NCBI RefSeq assembly: GCF_001648775.1
Contig: NZ_LVEJ01000008.1
Location: 1 to 64,000 of the forward strand
Length of the DNA stretch: 64,000 bases
Origin: Pseudomonas fluorescens
Lineage (GTDB): Bacteria; Pseudomonadota; Gammaproteobacteria; Pseudomonadales; Pseudomonadaceae
Direction of reading: 5' to 3'
Shown here: positions 9,401-19,431 of the stretch, piece after piece
How positions within the stretch are numbered: position 1 is the first letter of the stretch
Layout: each line of letters opens with the position of its first letter
Notes under the pieces: model-generated
Databases searched by the model: none
Told to the model about the DNA's origin: nothing
What the model saw: only the letters and a program-made list of their open reading frames with translations
Translations under genes and position numbers: made by a program

Positions 9401-12400
9401 TGACCCTCGGCGGTGTGGTCGCCGGTATCGGTGGCCTGGTCAAAAACGGCGCTGCCGACCTGACCCTCAACGGCGCCAATACTTACTTTGGCAACACCGC
9501 GTTGAACACCGGAAAACTGATTGTCGGCAGCAACACCGCACTGGGTTCCGGCACGTTGAACGCTGCAGCCAATACCACGCTGGACGCCAACACGGCCGTC
9601 AGTCTGAACAACGCGGTGGCGCTCGCCGGTGCGTTGAATGTCGGCGGCACGGCGAACCTGACCCTGACCGGTCTGGTCAGCGGTGCCGGCAGTCTGGTGA
9701 AAAACGGCACGGCCAATCTGATTCTCAATGCGGCCAACAACTACCTCGGCGGCACCACGCTGAATGCCGGCACACTGACCGTCGGCAACAGTTCGGCGCT
9801 GGGCTCCGGCGCACTGACCGTTGCTGGCGCGGCAACGCTGGACAGCAACTCGCCGCTGGTCAGCCTCAACAACGCCGTCGCCCTCAATGCGGCACTGACT
9901 GTGGGCGGCACGCAGAACCTGACCCTCGGCGGCGTCACCAGTGGCGCGGGCCAGTTGATCAAGAACGGCGCCGCCAACCTGACCGTCAATGGCAACAACA
10001 CCTTCAGCGGCGGCACCACACTCAACGCCGGCACGCTGACCCTGGGCAATGCCAACGGTCTGGGCAGCGGCGCATTGATCGTCGGCGGTGCGGCGACGCT
10101 GGATAACAGCGCCTCGTTCGGCATCGGCAACGCGATCACGCTGAACGCTGGATTGACCGTCGCCGGCAACAACGATTTGAGCCTGAACGGCATCATCGAT
10201 GGCGCTGGCAGCCTGACCAAAAACGGTCTGTCGGACCTGGCTCTGGCCGGCAACAACACCTTCACCGGCGCACTGAATATCATCTCCGGCAGCGTCACCA
10301 CCCTCAACAACAACGCGCTGGGCAACACCTCCGGCGTCAACATCAGCGCCGGCGCCGGGCTGAATCTGGGCAGCAACGCCAGCCTCGGTGCGCTGACCGG
10401 CAGCGGCAGTGTGCAACTGACCGGCAGCAACCTGCTGACCGTCGGCAGCGGCGACGTCACCAGTACCTTCGACGGCGATCTCAGTGGCAGCGGCGGCCTG
10501 GTCAAAGTCGGCACCGGCACCTTGAACCTCACCGGCATCAACGGCATTACCGGCAACACCGCGATCAATGGCGGCATCGTCGATCTCAGCGGTTCGCTGG
10601 CCAGTGCGCAGGTCAACGTCAACACTGGCGGTACCCTGACCGGTACCGGCTCGGCAATCGGATCGGTCAACGTCAACAGCGGCGGGCATCTGGCGCTGTC
10701 GTCGGGCAACCAACTGTCCGCGAGTGCGCTGACCCTGGCGGCCGGTAGCAACGTCGATGTGGCGCTGGGCACACCGTCGACCACTTCGCTGATGAACGTC
10801 GGCGGCAACCTCACCCTCGACGGCAATCTCAACGTCAGCGATGCCGGCGGTTTTGGCGTCGGCGTGTATCGCCTGTTCAACTACACCGGGGCCCTGACCA
10901 ACCTCGGTCTCGACGTCGCCAGCGTGCCGGTCGGTTATGGCCTTGGTGATCTGGTGGTGCAGACCGGTGTGGCCAATCAGATCAACATTCAAGTGTCGGC
11001 ACCGAACGTCAACATCCGTTACTGGGACGGCAGCCAGAGCATTGCTAACGGCGTCGTCGATGGCGGCAGCGGCACGTGGAACGCGGTTGGCACCAACTGG
11101 ACCGATGCCAACGGTTTGGTCAACCAGCCGTGGGCCGGTGATTTCGCGGTATTCCAAGGCACCGCCGGCACGGTAACGGTGAACGGCACGCAAGCGTTCA
11201 CCGGCATGCAATTTCTCACCGATGGCTACAACGTGGTCAACGGCGCGGCGGGGCAACTCACGGCGGTCAACGGTACCGGCGGCACCACTTCGTTACGCGT
11301 TGATCCGGGCGTGACGGCGACCATCAACGCCAATATCAATGGCAGCGGCATTCTCAATAAACTCGACAGCGGCACCTTGGTGCTCGGTGGTGCCAACGCG
11401 TATACCGGCGGCACGCAACTGGACGGCGGCAAAATCATCGTCGGCAGCAACACCGCGCTGGGGACTGGCACGTTGACGGCGAATGCCGGCACACAACTGG
11501 ACAGCAATGCGGCAGTGACGCTGGCCAATGCGGCGACGCTCAATGGCAACCTCACCGTGGTCGGCAGCAACGCGCTGACCCTCAACGGCGTGATTGGCGG
11601 CACTGGCGGCCTGATCAAGAATGGCGCGGCCAACCTGACCCTCGGCGGCAATAATGCCTTCCTCGGGCCGGTGGCGTTGAATGCCGGCGGCCTGATTCTG
11701 GCGTCGAACTCGGCGCTGGGTTCCGGCACGTTGAACGCCGCTGGCGGCACCACGCTGGATGCGAGCACGGCGGTGTCGCTGAACAACGCGGTCAATCTGG
11801 CCGGTAACGTTGCCGTTGAGGGCAGCGCCGACCTGACCTTGAATGGCACGATCAACGGCGCTGGCGGCCTGACCAAAAACGGTACCGCCAATCTGACCCT
11901 GACGGGCACCAACAACTACCTTGGCGGTACTGTCCTGAACGGCGGCACGCTGACCGTGGGCAGTAACAGTGCGCTAGGGCTGAACTTTCTGACGGTGATG
12001 GACGCCGCCGCCCTGGACAGCAGCAGTGCCATCACCCTGGGCAACAATGTAGTGGTGGCCGATGACCTGACGGTTGTCGGCAGCAATGATTTGACCCTTG
12101 GCGGTGTCTTGAGCGGCGGCGGTGTGCTGACCAAGAACGGTGCGGCCAATTTGACCCTCAACGGCGTCAACACCCGAACCGGCGGCACCACGCTAAACGC
12201 CGGTACGCTAACCCTCGGCAATGGCGCTGCGCTGGGCAGCGGCGCGCTGACCGTGGCCGGTGCATCGACCCTCGACAACTCTGCGCCACTGGTGCTGGCC
12301 AACAACCTCAACGTCAATGCCAATCTGGCCCTGGCCGGTAACAACAACCTGACCCTCGGCGGCATCATTGCCGGCGCCGGCACGTTGACCAAGAACGGTT

Positions 12401-15400
12401 TGGCCGACGTGACCCTGAGCGGCAGCAACACGTTCAGCGGCACCTTCGATGTGCTCGCCGGCAGCCTGACCACCCTGAGTAGCGGGGCGCTCGGCAACAA
12501 CGCCACGCTCAACCTCGCGGGCGGCGCGGCGCTCAATCTTGGCGCCTCGGCCAGCCTTGCCAGCCTCACCGGCAGCGGCACTGCGTTGATCGGCACCGGC
12601 AACACCTTGAGCCTGGGCGGCAACAATATCAGCAGCACCTTCGCCGGTATCCTCAGCGGCGACGGGAGCCTGAGCAAGCTCGGCACCGGCACGCTGACCC
12701 TCAGCGGCATCAGCGACCTGACCGGCGACACCAACGTCAACGCCGGCACCCTGCAGGTCAACGGTTCGCTGGCCAGCGGCAATGTACTGGTCAACAACGG
12801 CGGCACCCTCGGTGGCAGCGGCACCTTGACCGGCGCCGTGACGGTGGCCGATGGCGGTCATCTGGCGGGCGTTACCGGCAGCACCTTGTCGGTGGATTCG
12901 CTGACGTTCAACGGCAACTCCAACTTCGACGTCGGCCTCGGCACCCCGGTGTCTGGTGGCGGCAATGCGCTGGTCAATGTCGGCGGCAACCTGACCCTCG
13001 ACGGCACCCTCAATGTCAGTGACATCGGTGGTTTCGGCAGCGGCGTGTATCGCCTGATCAACTACACCGGTGGCCTGACCGACAACGGCATGCTGATCGG
13101 CACCGTGCCGGGCAGCGTGACGCCGGGCGATCTGACCCTGCAAACCGCGCTGGCCAATCAGATCAACCTGCTGGTCACCGCACCGGGCGTCACCGTGCAA
13201 TTCTGGGACGGCAACCAACTGGTGGCCAACGGTTCGGTCGAGGGCGGCAGCGGCACCTGGGGTACCGGCACCACCAACTGGACCGACGTCAACGGCACCA
13301 CCAACCAGGCCTGGACCAACAATTTCGCGGTGTTCCAGGGCGCGGCCGGCACGGTCACCGTCAACGGCGCGCAAACCATCACCGGCATGCAGTTCGTCAC
13401 CGATGGCTACAGCCTGGTGAACGGCACGGCGGGCTCGCTGAACCTGGTCAACGGTTCGCTGGGCAATGCCACCGTGCGGGTTGACCCGAATGCCACGGCA
13501 ACCATTGGCGTCGCGCTCAACGGCAGCGGCACGCTGGGCAAATACGACACCGGTACGTTGGTGCTCAACGCAGCCAACGGTTACACCGGCGGCACGGCGC
13601 TCAACGGTGGCAAGATCGTGGTCGGCAACGACGCGGCGCTCGGCACTGGCGTGCTGACAGCCGCAGATGGCACCGCGCTCGACAGCAATAGCGCCGTTAC
13701 GCTGGGCAACGACGTGGTCGTCAACGGTGGTTTGACCGTTGCCGGCTCCAACGCCTTGACCCTCGGCGGCGTGGTCAGCGGCAGCGGCAGCCTGATCAAG
13801 GCCGGCGCTTCGAGCCTGACCCTCAACGGCAACAATACTTACAGTGGCGGCACTCAGCTCGCCGGCGGTACGCTGATCCTCGGCAACAACAGTGCGATCA
13901 GCAGTGGTGCGCTCAACGTGACCGGTAACGGCAGCCTCGACAGCACCTCGGCGCTGCAGCTGGCCAACGCCATCAACCTGGGCGCGCAACTGACCCTCGC
14001 CGGCAACCAGAACACCACGCTGATCGGTGCGGTGACCGGCACCGGCAGTCTGCTGAAAAACGGTACCGGCGATCTCCTGCTCAGCGGCGCGAATACCTAC
14101 AGCGGCGGCACCACTTTGAACGGTGGCACGACGCGCGGTGACACCAGCAGCCTGCAAGGTGCGATCGTCAACAACGCGATCCTGACCTTCGAGCAAAACG
14201 CCGACGGCAGCTACACCGGCAACCTCACCGGCACCGGTACGCTGAACAAAACCGGCAGCGGCGAATTGCTCCTGACCGGCCACAACACCTTCACCGGCAA
14301 CACCTCGGTGCAGGCCGGCAACCTGATCGTCAACGGCGTGCTCAACAGCGCCAACGTCAACGTTGCCAGCGGTGCGAGCATCGGCGGTGGCGGCCAGCTC
14401 GGCGGCGCTGTGCAACTGGCCGACGGTGCGACGCTGGCCGGTGGCGGCACCGCGACGCCGTTGTCGGTTGGCTCGCTGGCATTGTCCTCGGGGACCAATC
14501 TGGACTTCAGCCTCGGCTCGGCAACCAGTTCGACCACGGTGGTCAACGTCGCCGGCAACCTGACCCTCGACGGCACGCTGAACATCAGCAATGCCGGCGG
14601 TTTCGGCACCGGCGTCTATCAACTGTTCAGCTACGGCGGCAGCCTGACCGACTACGGTCTGGTCTACGGCAGCCTGCCGGTGTCGGCGGCCAATCTGACC
14701 CTGCAAACCGCGATCGCCAATCAGATCAACCTGCTGGTGCAAGGCACGCCGGGTGAGGTGCAATTCTGGAACGGCGGCACTACCAATCCGGATGGCAGCA
14801 TCGGTGGTGGCAGTGGCGTATGGGGCCCTGGCACCAACTGGACCGATCCGAGCGGGACTCAGGCCCTGGCTTCAAATGGTCAGTTCGCGGTGTTCGGCGG
14901 TCAGGCCGGTACGGTGACCGTGCAAGGCAATCAGAACTTCACGGGGCTGCAATTCCTCTCTGGCGGCTACAGCCTGGCGCCGGGTGCCGGTGGCTCGCTG
15001 ACCCCCGTCAATGGCGCCGACGGCAGCCTCGCACCGGTGCGGGTGAATGCCGGCGCGAGTGCGGAAATCTCCGCGCCGCTGGTGGGCGCGGGGGGCATCG
15101 AGAAGCTTGATTCCGGCACGTTGGTCTTGAGCGGTGCCAACACCTACAGCGGCGGCACTACCGTCAGCGGCGGTACGCTGGTCGGTAACACCACCAGCCT
15201 GCAAGGCAACATTCTCGACAACGCCACACTGGTGTTCCAGCAGAGCGCCAATGGTCAGTTCAACGGTCGCCTCAGCGGTCTCGGGGCGATGGCCAAACGT
15301 GGCGCCGGGACGCTGCTGTTGACCGGTGACCAGCCCTTCAGCGGCACCGTGTCGGTCGACCAGGGCGTGCTGCAAGTCGGCAGCCGGTCTGCTCGGGCAT

Positions 15401-16935
15401 CGTTGGGGGGGCAAGTCACCGTGGCCAACGGTGCGGGGCTGAGCGGTAATGGCAGCGTCGGTTCGGTGGTCAACCATGGCGTTGTCGCCTCGGGTTCCGA
15501 AGCGGGCACCCTGAGCGTGGCCGGTAACCTGACCAACGCCAGCGACGGTGTGCTGGCCCTGACGGTCAGTTCGCCAACCGCAACGCCACTGGCGGTCGGC
15601 GGTACGGCAACGTTGGGTGGTGGCTTGCAAGTCAACTCGCTGGCACCGTTCACCGGCAACACCACGTACTCGCTGATCACGGCGGGCGGTGGGGTTATCG
15701 GCACCTTCAGCGCTGCGGATTTGCCGCAATATGCTTTCCTCGATTCGGCACTGGTGTATGACGCCAACGCCGTGAATCTGGTGGTCAGCCGTAACGGCAA
15801 TTCGTTCGCCGATGTCGCCGCCACCGGCAACCAGTTCAGGACCGCCACCGCGCTGTCGAACAACGGCCCGGCGGGTGCGGCGCTGCAGAACGAAATCGTT
15901 AACCTCAGTGTTGCCGGCGCGCGCAATGCCTTCGACAGTCTGTCGGGTGAGATCCACGCCAGCACCGCCAGTGCGATCCTTGAGGATTCGCGCTACGTGC
16001 GTGACGCGGTCAACGACCGCATGCGCCAACCGTCGTGCAGTGCGGCGGATGATCCACGCCGTGCCCTGGCGCCAAGTGACAACCAACTGAGCAGCAACGG
16101 CTGCCACGGCGAAATGGTCGGTTGGGCCCGTGCACTCGGCGCGTGGGGTGAGTCAGATGGCGACAGCAACGCGGCGAAACTCGACCGTAACCTCAGCGGT
16201 TTCATGCTCGGTACGGACAAGCAACTCGATGATCAGTGGCGCGTGGGCATGGCTGCCGGCTACACCCGCAGCGACCTCGATGCGCATGATCGTCGCTCGG
16301 ATGCCACCGTCGAAAGCTACCACCTGGCGGCGTACCTCAACTCGCAGTTCGATGCCCTGGCCGTGCGCCTTGGCGCGGCCTACAGCTGGCACGACATCGA
16401 GACCAAACGCAACGTCAGCGTCGGCAGCTACAACGACCGTCTGAAAGCCAATTACGATGCGCGCAGCGCCCAGGTGTTCGGTGAAGTCGGTTACACGATT
16501 GATGCCGGCGGCATTGCCCTCGAGCCGTTCGCGGGGCTTGCCTACGTCAACTACGACAGCGACAAGGCCAAGGAGAAAGGCGGAGTAGGGCGCCTGGAGG
16601 CCGATGCCGATCAGGACATCACCTTCTCGACCCTCGGTGTACGGGCCGGCAAAGTCATCACCCTGGCCAACGGCGGGCAATTCACCCCGCGTGCGGCCAT
16701 TGGCTGGCGCCATGCCTTTGGTGATACCAAGCCTGACGCCGACCTGAGCTTCATCGACGGCGGCGCCTCGTTCAGCACCCAGGGCGTGCCGATCGCCAAG
16801 GACAGCGCCATCGTCGAAGCGGGTGTCGACTTCCAGATCAGCCCGACCGGCAAACTCGGGGTCGGCTACTCGGGCCAACTGTCGAACGACAGCAACGATC
16901 ATGCAATGACCATCAGCTTCAGCCTTGGCTTCTGA
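6412..16935 (+). CDS. giant type V (autotransporter) adhesin-like protein with PATR repeats
   Basis: A 3507-residue protein. The GTG start follows AAGGAG with a suitable gap. Residues about 1-41 are an extended signal peptide ending PALA, followed by two cysteines (TCSTAGSTVTCTG) that could form one disulfide. From about residue 380 to 3000 the passenger is a beta-helix of passenger-associated transport repeats, a unit near 80 residues built on LTLGGVISG..GLIKNGAANLTLNGNNTYSGGTTLNAGTL-like strands. A longer module containing WDG, GGSGTW, NWTD and FAVFQG occurs three times (from about 11010, 13190 and 14750). The C-terminal 280 residues, from about 16096, are an autotransporter beta-barrel ending SFSLGF. 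The passenger is almost free of cysteine and lysine-poor. It is flanked by REPs and ends in a terminator, so it is a single-gene unit. The likely role is surface adhesion or biofilm; the ligand is unknown. Confidence 0.93.
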   Translation: MEARFGVALVSRFSPLSLAVHLSVAGLLFGGVSAPALATCSTAGSTVTCTGVPSLPLFLNNFNSATNGLTVNVNSGAQMNATLGGHVMDLTGVNISLNNSGTLDPALLGLVSVLSGGAFIGTGATSTVSVLNNASGIMRGTGMLLGLNLTSIDGLAIGVNNAAAGTTSITNNGTITSTGLSVGGITLADTPVVGVYGGSQVNMTNSSTGVINGRIAFETSAAGNTFTNAGAITGGVSMGAASTNTFTAVTGSSVQVGDGVQVSVGLGGLININLTFAPTGTVDGGAGGTNSLILQNPAGVGGGITGTGTASSATYVNFNNLTLNSGTWTLQGPLVSGATTLNGGIANFNNNATFGSGVLTSNGGILQASNAGLNISNLISVGAGGVTVQGTNATTLSGVISGSGGFTKAGTGQLNLGAANTYLGNTTLNGGTVQVGNNQAFSTGTLNVTGATTLSAPGTISLANAISLGGTLTASGTGALTLGGLISGSSGLTKTGTGSLTVSGANTGFTGTTTLSAGSLLVTNNNSLGSGALNTAAGTSLDSTTNVTLANNIGMTGALNVLGSNALTLGGVLSGTGGITKSGSASLTLTGNNTNSGNTLLNAGSLLVGSNTALGTGALNAAAGTTLDATTAVTLANAVALAGGLSVGGTQALGLSGVVSGAGNLIKNGTANLSLSGNNTFSGGTALNAGTLIVGSNTALGTGALTTAAGTTLDASSAVALTNAISLGGNLNVGGSANLTLGGIVSGSGGLTKNGAANLILNGANTFLGAVALNAGTITAGANAALGSGNITVGGVATLDSNAAVTLNNALILNNSLGIGGSNALTLGGVISGTSQLVKNGTANLTLSGVNTYSGGTTLNAGSLTVGNGAALGTGALSVEGAGTLNSSSAVTLNNNVILNANLTAGGANALTLGGVISGTNGLIKTGASSLTLNGNNTYTGTTALNAGSLIVGSSTALGTGTLNASNGTTLDASTAATLANNVNLGGTLTVGGTNALTLGGVVAGIGGLVKNGAADLTLNGANTYFGNTALNTGKLIVGSNTALGSGTLNAAANTTLDANTAVSLNNAVALAGALNVGGTANLTLTGLVSGAGSLVKNGTANLILNAANNYLGGTTLNAGTLTVGNSSALGSGALTVAGAATLDSNSPLVSLNNAVALNAALTVGGTQNLTLGGVTSGAGQLIKNGAANLTVNGNNTFSGGTTLNAGTLTLGNANGLGSGALIVGGAATLDNSASFGIGNAITLNAGLTVAGNNDLSLNGIIDGAGSLTKNGLSDLALAGNNTFTGALNIISGSVTTLNNNALGNTSGVNISAGAGLNLGSNASLGALTGSGSVQLTGSNLLTVGSGDVTSTFDGDLSGSGGLVKVGTGTLNLTGINGITGNTAINGGIVDLSGSLASAQVNVNTGGTLTGTGSAIGSVNVNSGGHLALSSGNQLSASALTLAAGSNVDVALGTPSTTSLMNVGGNLTLDGNLNVSDAGGFGVGVYRLFNYTGALTNLGLDVASVPVGYGLGDLVVQTGVANQINIQVSAPNVNIRYWDGSQSIANGVVDGGSGTWNAVGTNWTDANGLVNQPWAGDFAVFQGTAGTVTVNGTQAFTGMQFLTDGYNVVNGAAGQLTAVNGTGGTTSLRVDPGVTATINANINGSGILNKLDSGTLVLGGANAYTGGTQLDGGKIIVGSNTALGTGTLTANAGTQLDSNAAVTLANAATLNGNLTVVGSNALTLNGVIGGTGGLIKNGAANLTLGGNNAFLGPVALNAGGLILASNSALGSGTLNAAGGTTLDASTAVSLNNAVNLAGNVAVEGSADLTLNGTINGAGGLTKNGTANLTLTGTNNYLGGTVLNGGTLTVGSNSALGLNFLTVMDAAALDSSSAITLGNNVVVADDLTVVGSNDLTLGGVLSGGGVLTKNGAANLTLNGVNTRTGGTTLNAGTLTLGNGAALGSGALTVAGASTLDNSAPLVLANNLNVNANLALAGNNNLTLGGIIAGAGTLTKNGLADVTLSGSNTFSGTFDVLAGSLTTLSSGALGNNATLNLAGGAALNLGASASLASLTGSGTALIGTGNTLSLGGNNISSTFAGILSGDGSLSKLGTGTLTLSGISDLTGDTNVNAGTLQVNGSLASGNVLVNNGGTLGGSGTLTGAVTVADGGHLAGVTGSTLSVDSLTFNGNSNFDVGLGTPVSGGGNALVNVGGNLTLDGTLNVSDIGGFGSGVYRLINYTGGLTDNGMLIGTVPGSVTPGDLTLQTALANQINLLVTAPGVTVQFWDGNQLVANGSVEGGSGTWGTGTTNWTDVNGTTNQAWTNNFAVFQGAAGTVTVNGAQTITGMQFVTDGYSLVNGTAGSLNLVNGSLGNATVRVDPNATATIGVALNGSGTLGKYDTGTLVLNAANGYTGGTALNGGKIVVGNDAALGTGVLTAADGTALDSNSAVTLGNDVVVNGGLTVAGSNALTLGGVVSGSGSLIKAGASSLTLNGNNTYSGGTQLAGGTLILGNNSAISSGALNVTGNGSLDSTSALQLANAINLGAQLTLAGNQNTTLIGAVTGTGSLLKNGTGDLLLSGANTYSGGTTLNGGTTRGDTSSLQGAIVNNAILTFEQNADGSYTGNLTGTGTLNKTGSGELLLTGHNTFTGNTSVQAGNLIVNGVLNSANVNVASGASIGGGGQLGGAVQLADGATLAGGGTATPLSVGSLALSSGTNLDFSLGSATSSTTVVNVAGNLTLDGTLNISNAGGFGTGVYQLFSYGGSLTDYGLVYGSLPVSAANLTLQTAIANQINLLVQGTPGEVQFWNGGTTNPDGSIGGGSGVWGPGTNWTDPSGTQALASNGQFAVFGGQAGTVTVQGNQNFTGLQFLSGGYSLAPGAGGSLTPVNGADGSLAPVRVNAGASAEISAPLVGAGGIEKLDSGTLVLSGANTYSGGTTVSGGTLVGNTTSLQGNILDNATLVFQQSANGQFNGRLSGLGAMAKRGAGTLLLTGDQPFSGTVSVDQGVLQVGSRSARASLGGQVTVANGAGLSGNGSVGSVVNHGVVASGSEAGTLSVAGNLTNASDGVLALTVSSPTATPLAVGGTATLGGGLQVNSLAPFTGNTTYSLITAGGGVIGTFSAADLPQYAFLDSALVYDANAVNLVVSRNGNSFADVAATGNQFRTATALSNNGPAGAALQNEIVNLSVAGARNAFDSLSGEIHASTASAILEDSRYVRDAVNDRMRQPSCSAADDPRRALAPSDNQLSSNGCHGEMVGWARALGAWGESDGDSNAAKLDRNLSGFMLGTDKQLDDQWRVGMAAGYTRSDLDAHDRRSDATVESYHLAAYLNSQFDALAVRLGAAYSWHDIETKRNVSVGSYNDRLKANYDARSAQVFGEVGYTIDAGGIALEPFAGLAYVNYDSDKAKEKGGVGRLEADADQDITFSTLGVRAGKVITLANGGQFTPRAAIGWRHAFGDTKPDADLSFIDGGASFSTQGVPIAKDSAIVEAGVDFQISPTGKLGVGYSGQLSNDSNDHAMTISFSLGF

Positions 16936-16955
16936 TTTAGGGTCGAAGCACTTTT

Positions 16956-16981
16956 AGCCGCCCGCGAGGGCGGTTTTTTTT
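16956..16981 (+). terminator. Rho-independent terminator after the autotransporter gene
   Basis: CCGCCC pairs with GGGCGG around GCGA, followed by eight T residues. It lies about 20 bases past the stop codon. Confidence 0.9.
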
Positions 16982-17030
16982 GCCTGAAAATTCTTTGGCA
17001 ACCTGATGCTTGTGATGACTGTTCGATTGC

Positions 17031-17098
17031 CTTCGCGAGCAGGCTCGCTCCCACAGGGGAATGCGGTGCAAATGTGGGAGCGAGCCTGCTCGCGAAGG
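17031..17098. repeat. two REP units in tail-to-tail (reversed) order
   Basis: CTTCGCGAGCAGGCTCGCTC comes first and GAGCGAGCCTGCTCGCGAAG second. This is the opposite order to the REPINs elsewhere, so these may be the inner halves of two neighbouring or decayed REPINs. Confidence 0.88.
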
Positions 17099-17175
17099 CG
17101 CCGCTCAGTCAGTGCAGAATTCGGCTGCCTCGCGCTCTGCTAGAATCGCCCCCATCAACAGCCTGAGACTCCCCC

Positions 17176-18210
17176 ATGAGCGAGCCGATTCGTCTGACCC
17201 AATACAGCCACGGCGCCGGTTGCGGCTGCAAGATTTCCCCGCAGGTGCTGGAAGTGATTCTGGCCGGCAGCGGCGCGCAGAACCTCGACCCGAAACTGTG
17301 GGTCGGCAATGCCTCGCGCGATGACGCGGCGGTGTACGAGATCGATGCCGAACGCGGTGTGGTGTCGACCACGGACTTTTTCATGCCGATCGTCGACGAC
17401 CCGTTCGACTTCGGCCGAATCGCCGCAACCAATGCGATCAGCGACATCTATGCGATGGGCGGCGATCCGCTGATGGCGATTGCGATTCTCGGCTGGCCGG
17501 TCAATGTGCTGGCGCCGGAAGTGGCGCGCGAAGTGATTCGCGGTGGCCGCGCGGTGTGTGACGCGGCGGGCATTGCGCTGGCGGGTGGGCATTCGATTGA
17601 TGCGCCGGAGCCGATCTTCGGTCTCGCCGTCACCGGTCTGGTGGAAAAACGCCACATGAAACGCAACGACACCGCCACCGCCGGTTGCCTGCTGTACCTG
17701 ACCAAACCGCTGGGCATCGGCATCCTCACCACCGCCGAGAAGAAGGGCAAATTGCGCGCCGCCGATGTTGGCGTGGCCCGCGACTGGATGTGCACCTTGA
17801 ACAAACCCGGCAGCCGTTTCGGCAAACTCGCCGGCGTCACGGCGATGACCGACGTCACCGGTTTTGGTCTGCTCGGGCATCTGGTGGAAATGGCTGACGG
17901 CAGCCAACTCACCGCACGCATCGCTTATGACCGTGTGCCGCGTCTGGACAGCGTCGAGTATTACCTCGATCAGGGCTGCGTGCCCGGCGGTACGCTGCGC
18001 AATTTCGACAGCTATGCGAGCAAGGTCGGCCGCGTGCAGGAACTGCACAAACGCGTGCTCTGCGACCCGCAAACCAGCGGTGGCCTGCTGATCGCCGTTA
18101 CCCCTGAAGGCGATGCCGAGTTCCTCGCCGTCGCCGCCGAACTGGGCCTGAACCTGGCGCCAATCGGCGAACTGGTTGAGCGACAGACGAACGCAGTCGA
18201 GGTGATTTGA
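17176..18210 (+). CDS. selD: selenide, water dikinase
   Basis: A 344-residue enzyme that makes selenophosphate from selenide and ATP in the cytoplasm. The N-terminus has [12 protein letters not shown], with Cys16 and Lys19 in the positions of the catalytic Cys17/Lys20 of E. coli SelD; it is an ordinary cysteine and not selenocysteine. The ATP-binding AIRS-type core follows ([40 protein letters not shown]). Full length. Its stop overlaps the start of mnmH in TGATG, so the two are translationally coupled. A TAGAAT -10-like hexamer lies at 17141-17146. Confidence 0.97.
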   Translation: MSEPIRLTQYSHGAGCGCKISPQVLEVILAGSGAQNLDPKLWVGNASRDDAAVYEIDAERGVVSTTDFFMPIVDDPFDFGRIAATNAISDIYAMGGDPLMAIAILGWPVNVLAPEVAREVIRGGRAVCDAAGIALAGGHSIDAPEPIFGLAVTGLVEKRHMKRNDTATAGCLLYLTKPLGIGILTTAEKKGKLRAADVGVARDWMCTLNKPGSRFGKLAGVTAMTDVTGFGLLGHLVEMADGSQLTARIAYDRVPRLDSVEYYLDQGCVPGGTLRNFDSYASKVGRVQELHKRVLCDPQTSGGLLIAVTPEGDAEFLAVAAELGLNLAPIGELVERQTNAVEVI

Positions 18211-19313
18211 TGCTCCGCGACTGCACTGACTACCGAGACATTTTCCTCAACGATCGGCCGCTGATGGATGCCCGCGCGCCGGTCGAATTCTGCCACGGCG
18301 CGTTCCCCGGCGTGGTCAATCTGCCGCTGATGAACGACCGCGAGCGTGAACAGGTCGGCACCTGTTACAAACAACACGGGCAGCAAGCTGCGATTGCCTT
18401 GGGTGAGCGGCTGGTGTCTGCCGAGATCAGGGAACAGCGCATTCAAGGCTGGGTCGAGTTTGCCCGTAACAATCCCGATGGCTATCTGTATTGCTTTCGT
18501 GGCGGCCTGCGTTCACAGATTGTCCAGCAATGGATCCAGGACGAGGGCGGCATTGATTACCCGCGTGTCGGCGGTGGCTACAAGGCCATGCGCACGTTCC
18601 TTCTGGAGACGGTCGATCAGGCTGTGGCCGAATGCGATCTGGTCTTGCTCGGCGGCATGACTGGCACCGGTAAAACTGAAGTGTTGGTGCAGTTGAGCAA
18701 TGGTCTGGATCTGGAAGGGCATGCCAACCATCGGGGTTCGAGTTTTGGCAAGCGTGCCACCGGGCAACCGAGCAACATTGATTTCGAAAACCGCCTGGCC
18801 GTCGATGTGCTGAAAAAACGCGCAGGCGGAATCAGCCAGTTTGTGTTGGAAGACGAGAGCCGGGTGGTCGGCAGTTGTGCCTTGCCGTTGCCGCTGTACC
18901 GCGGCATGCAAGCGTCGCCGCTGGTCTGGCTGGAGGACAGCCTCGACAATCGGGTTGAGCGAATCTTGCAGGATTACGTCATCGACCTGCACGCCGAGTT
19001 CGTCGCGGTGCATGGCGAGCACGGTTTTGCTCTGTACGCCGAGCGATTGATTTCCAGCCTCAACAATATTCAGCGTCGACTGGGTGGCGAGCGCTATCAA
19101 CGCCTGTTTTTGCAGATGGAAGCGGCGTTGTCCGAACAGGCGCGCAGCGGTTCGGTCGAGTTGTTCCGTGAGTGGATTGGCGTATTGCTGCGCGATTATT
19201 ACGACCCGATGTATGTATTTCAGCGCGAGAAGAAGGGCGGGCGGATCGAGTTTGCCGGGGAGCGTGGGGCGGTGCTGGAGTATCTGCGTGAGCGGGTGAA
19301 TCAGAAGGTTTGA
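18210..19313 (+). CDS. mnmH: tRNA 2-selenouridine synthase
   Basis: A 367-residue protein (also called SelU/YbbB) that replaces sulfur with selenium at the wobble 2-thiouridine of tRNA Lys, Glu and Gln, using selenophosphate from SelD. The N-terminal rhodanese domain carries the active-site Cys95 in [11 protein letters not shown]-loop follows at about 148-157 ([10 protein letters not shown]). The ATG at 18210 shares its A with the selD stop codon; a TTG three bases earlier is in frame but less likely. The pair supports a tRNA-selenation pathway; selA, selB and selC are not in this window. Confidence 0.95.
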   Translation: MLRDCTDYRDIFLNDRPLMDARAPVEFCHGAFPGVVNLPLMNDREREQVGTCYKQHGQQAAIALGERLVSAEIREQRIQGWVEFARNNPDGYLYCFRGGLRSQIVQQWIQDEGGIDYPRVGGGYKAMRTFLLETVDQAVAECDLVLLGGMTGTGKTEVLVQLSNGLDLEGHANHRGSSFGKRATGQPSNIDFENRLAVDVLKKRAGGISQFVLEDESRVVGSCALPLPLYRGMQASPLVWLEDSLDNRVERILQDYVIDLHAEFVAVHGEHGFALYAERLISSLNNIQRRLGGERYQRLFLQMEAALSEQARSGSVELFREWIGVLLRDYYDPMYVFQREKKGGRIEFAGERGAVLEYLRERVNQKV

Positions 19314-19331
19314 GGTTGTAGCGGCTGGCCT

Positions 19332-19408
19332 CTTCGCGAGCAAGCTCGCTCCCACAGGGATTTGTATTGCACGCAGATCCAATGTGGGAGCGAGCCTGCT
19401 CGCGAAGG
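19332..19408. repeat. two REP units in reversed order, mixed type
   Basis: The left unit has GCGAGCAAGCTCGC (TT/AA type) and the right unit has GCGAGCCTGCTCGC (CC type). This is the only place where neighbouring units carry different loop variants, so they likely come from two separate REPINs. Confidence 0.85.
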
Positions 19409-19431
19409 GGCCGGGTCAAGCCATACAAAAC

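Noticed and set aside
7168..16107. Very long minus-strand open frames inside the autotransporter gene (up to about 850 codons)
   Set aside because: They are produced by the GC-rich, repetitive codon pattern of the sense gene. They have low-complexity Ala/Val/Gln/Arg-rich products, no ribosome sites and no recognisable domains.
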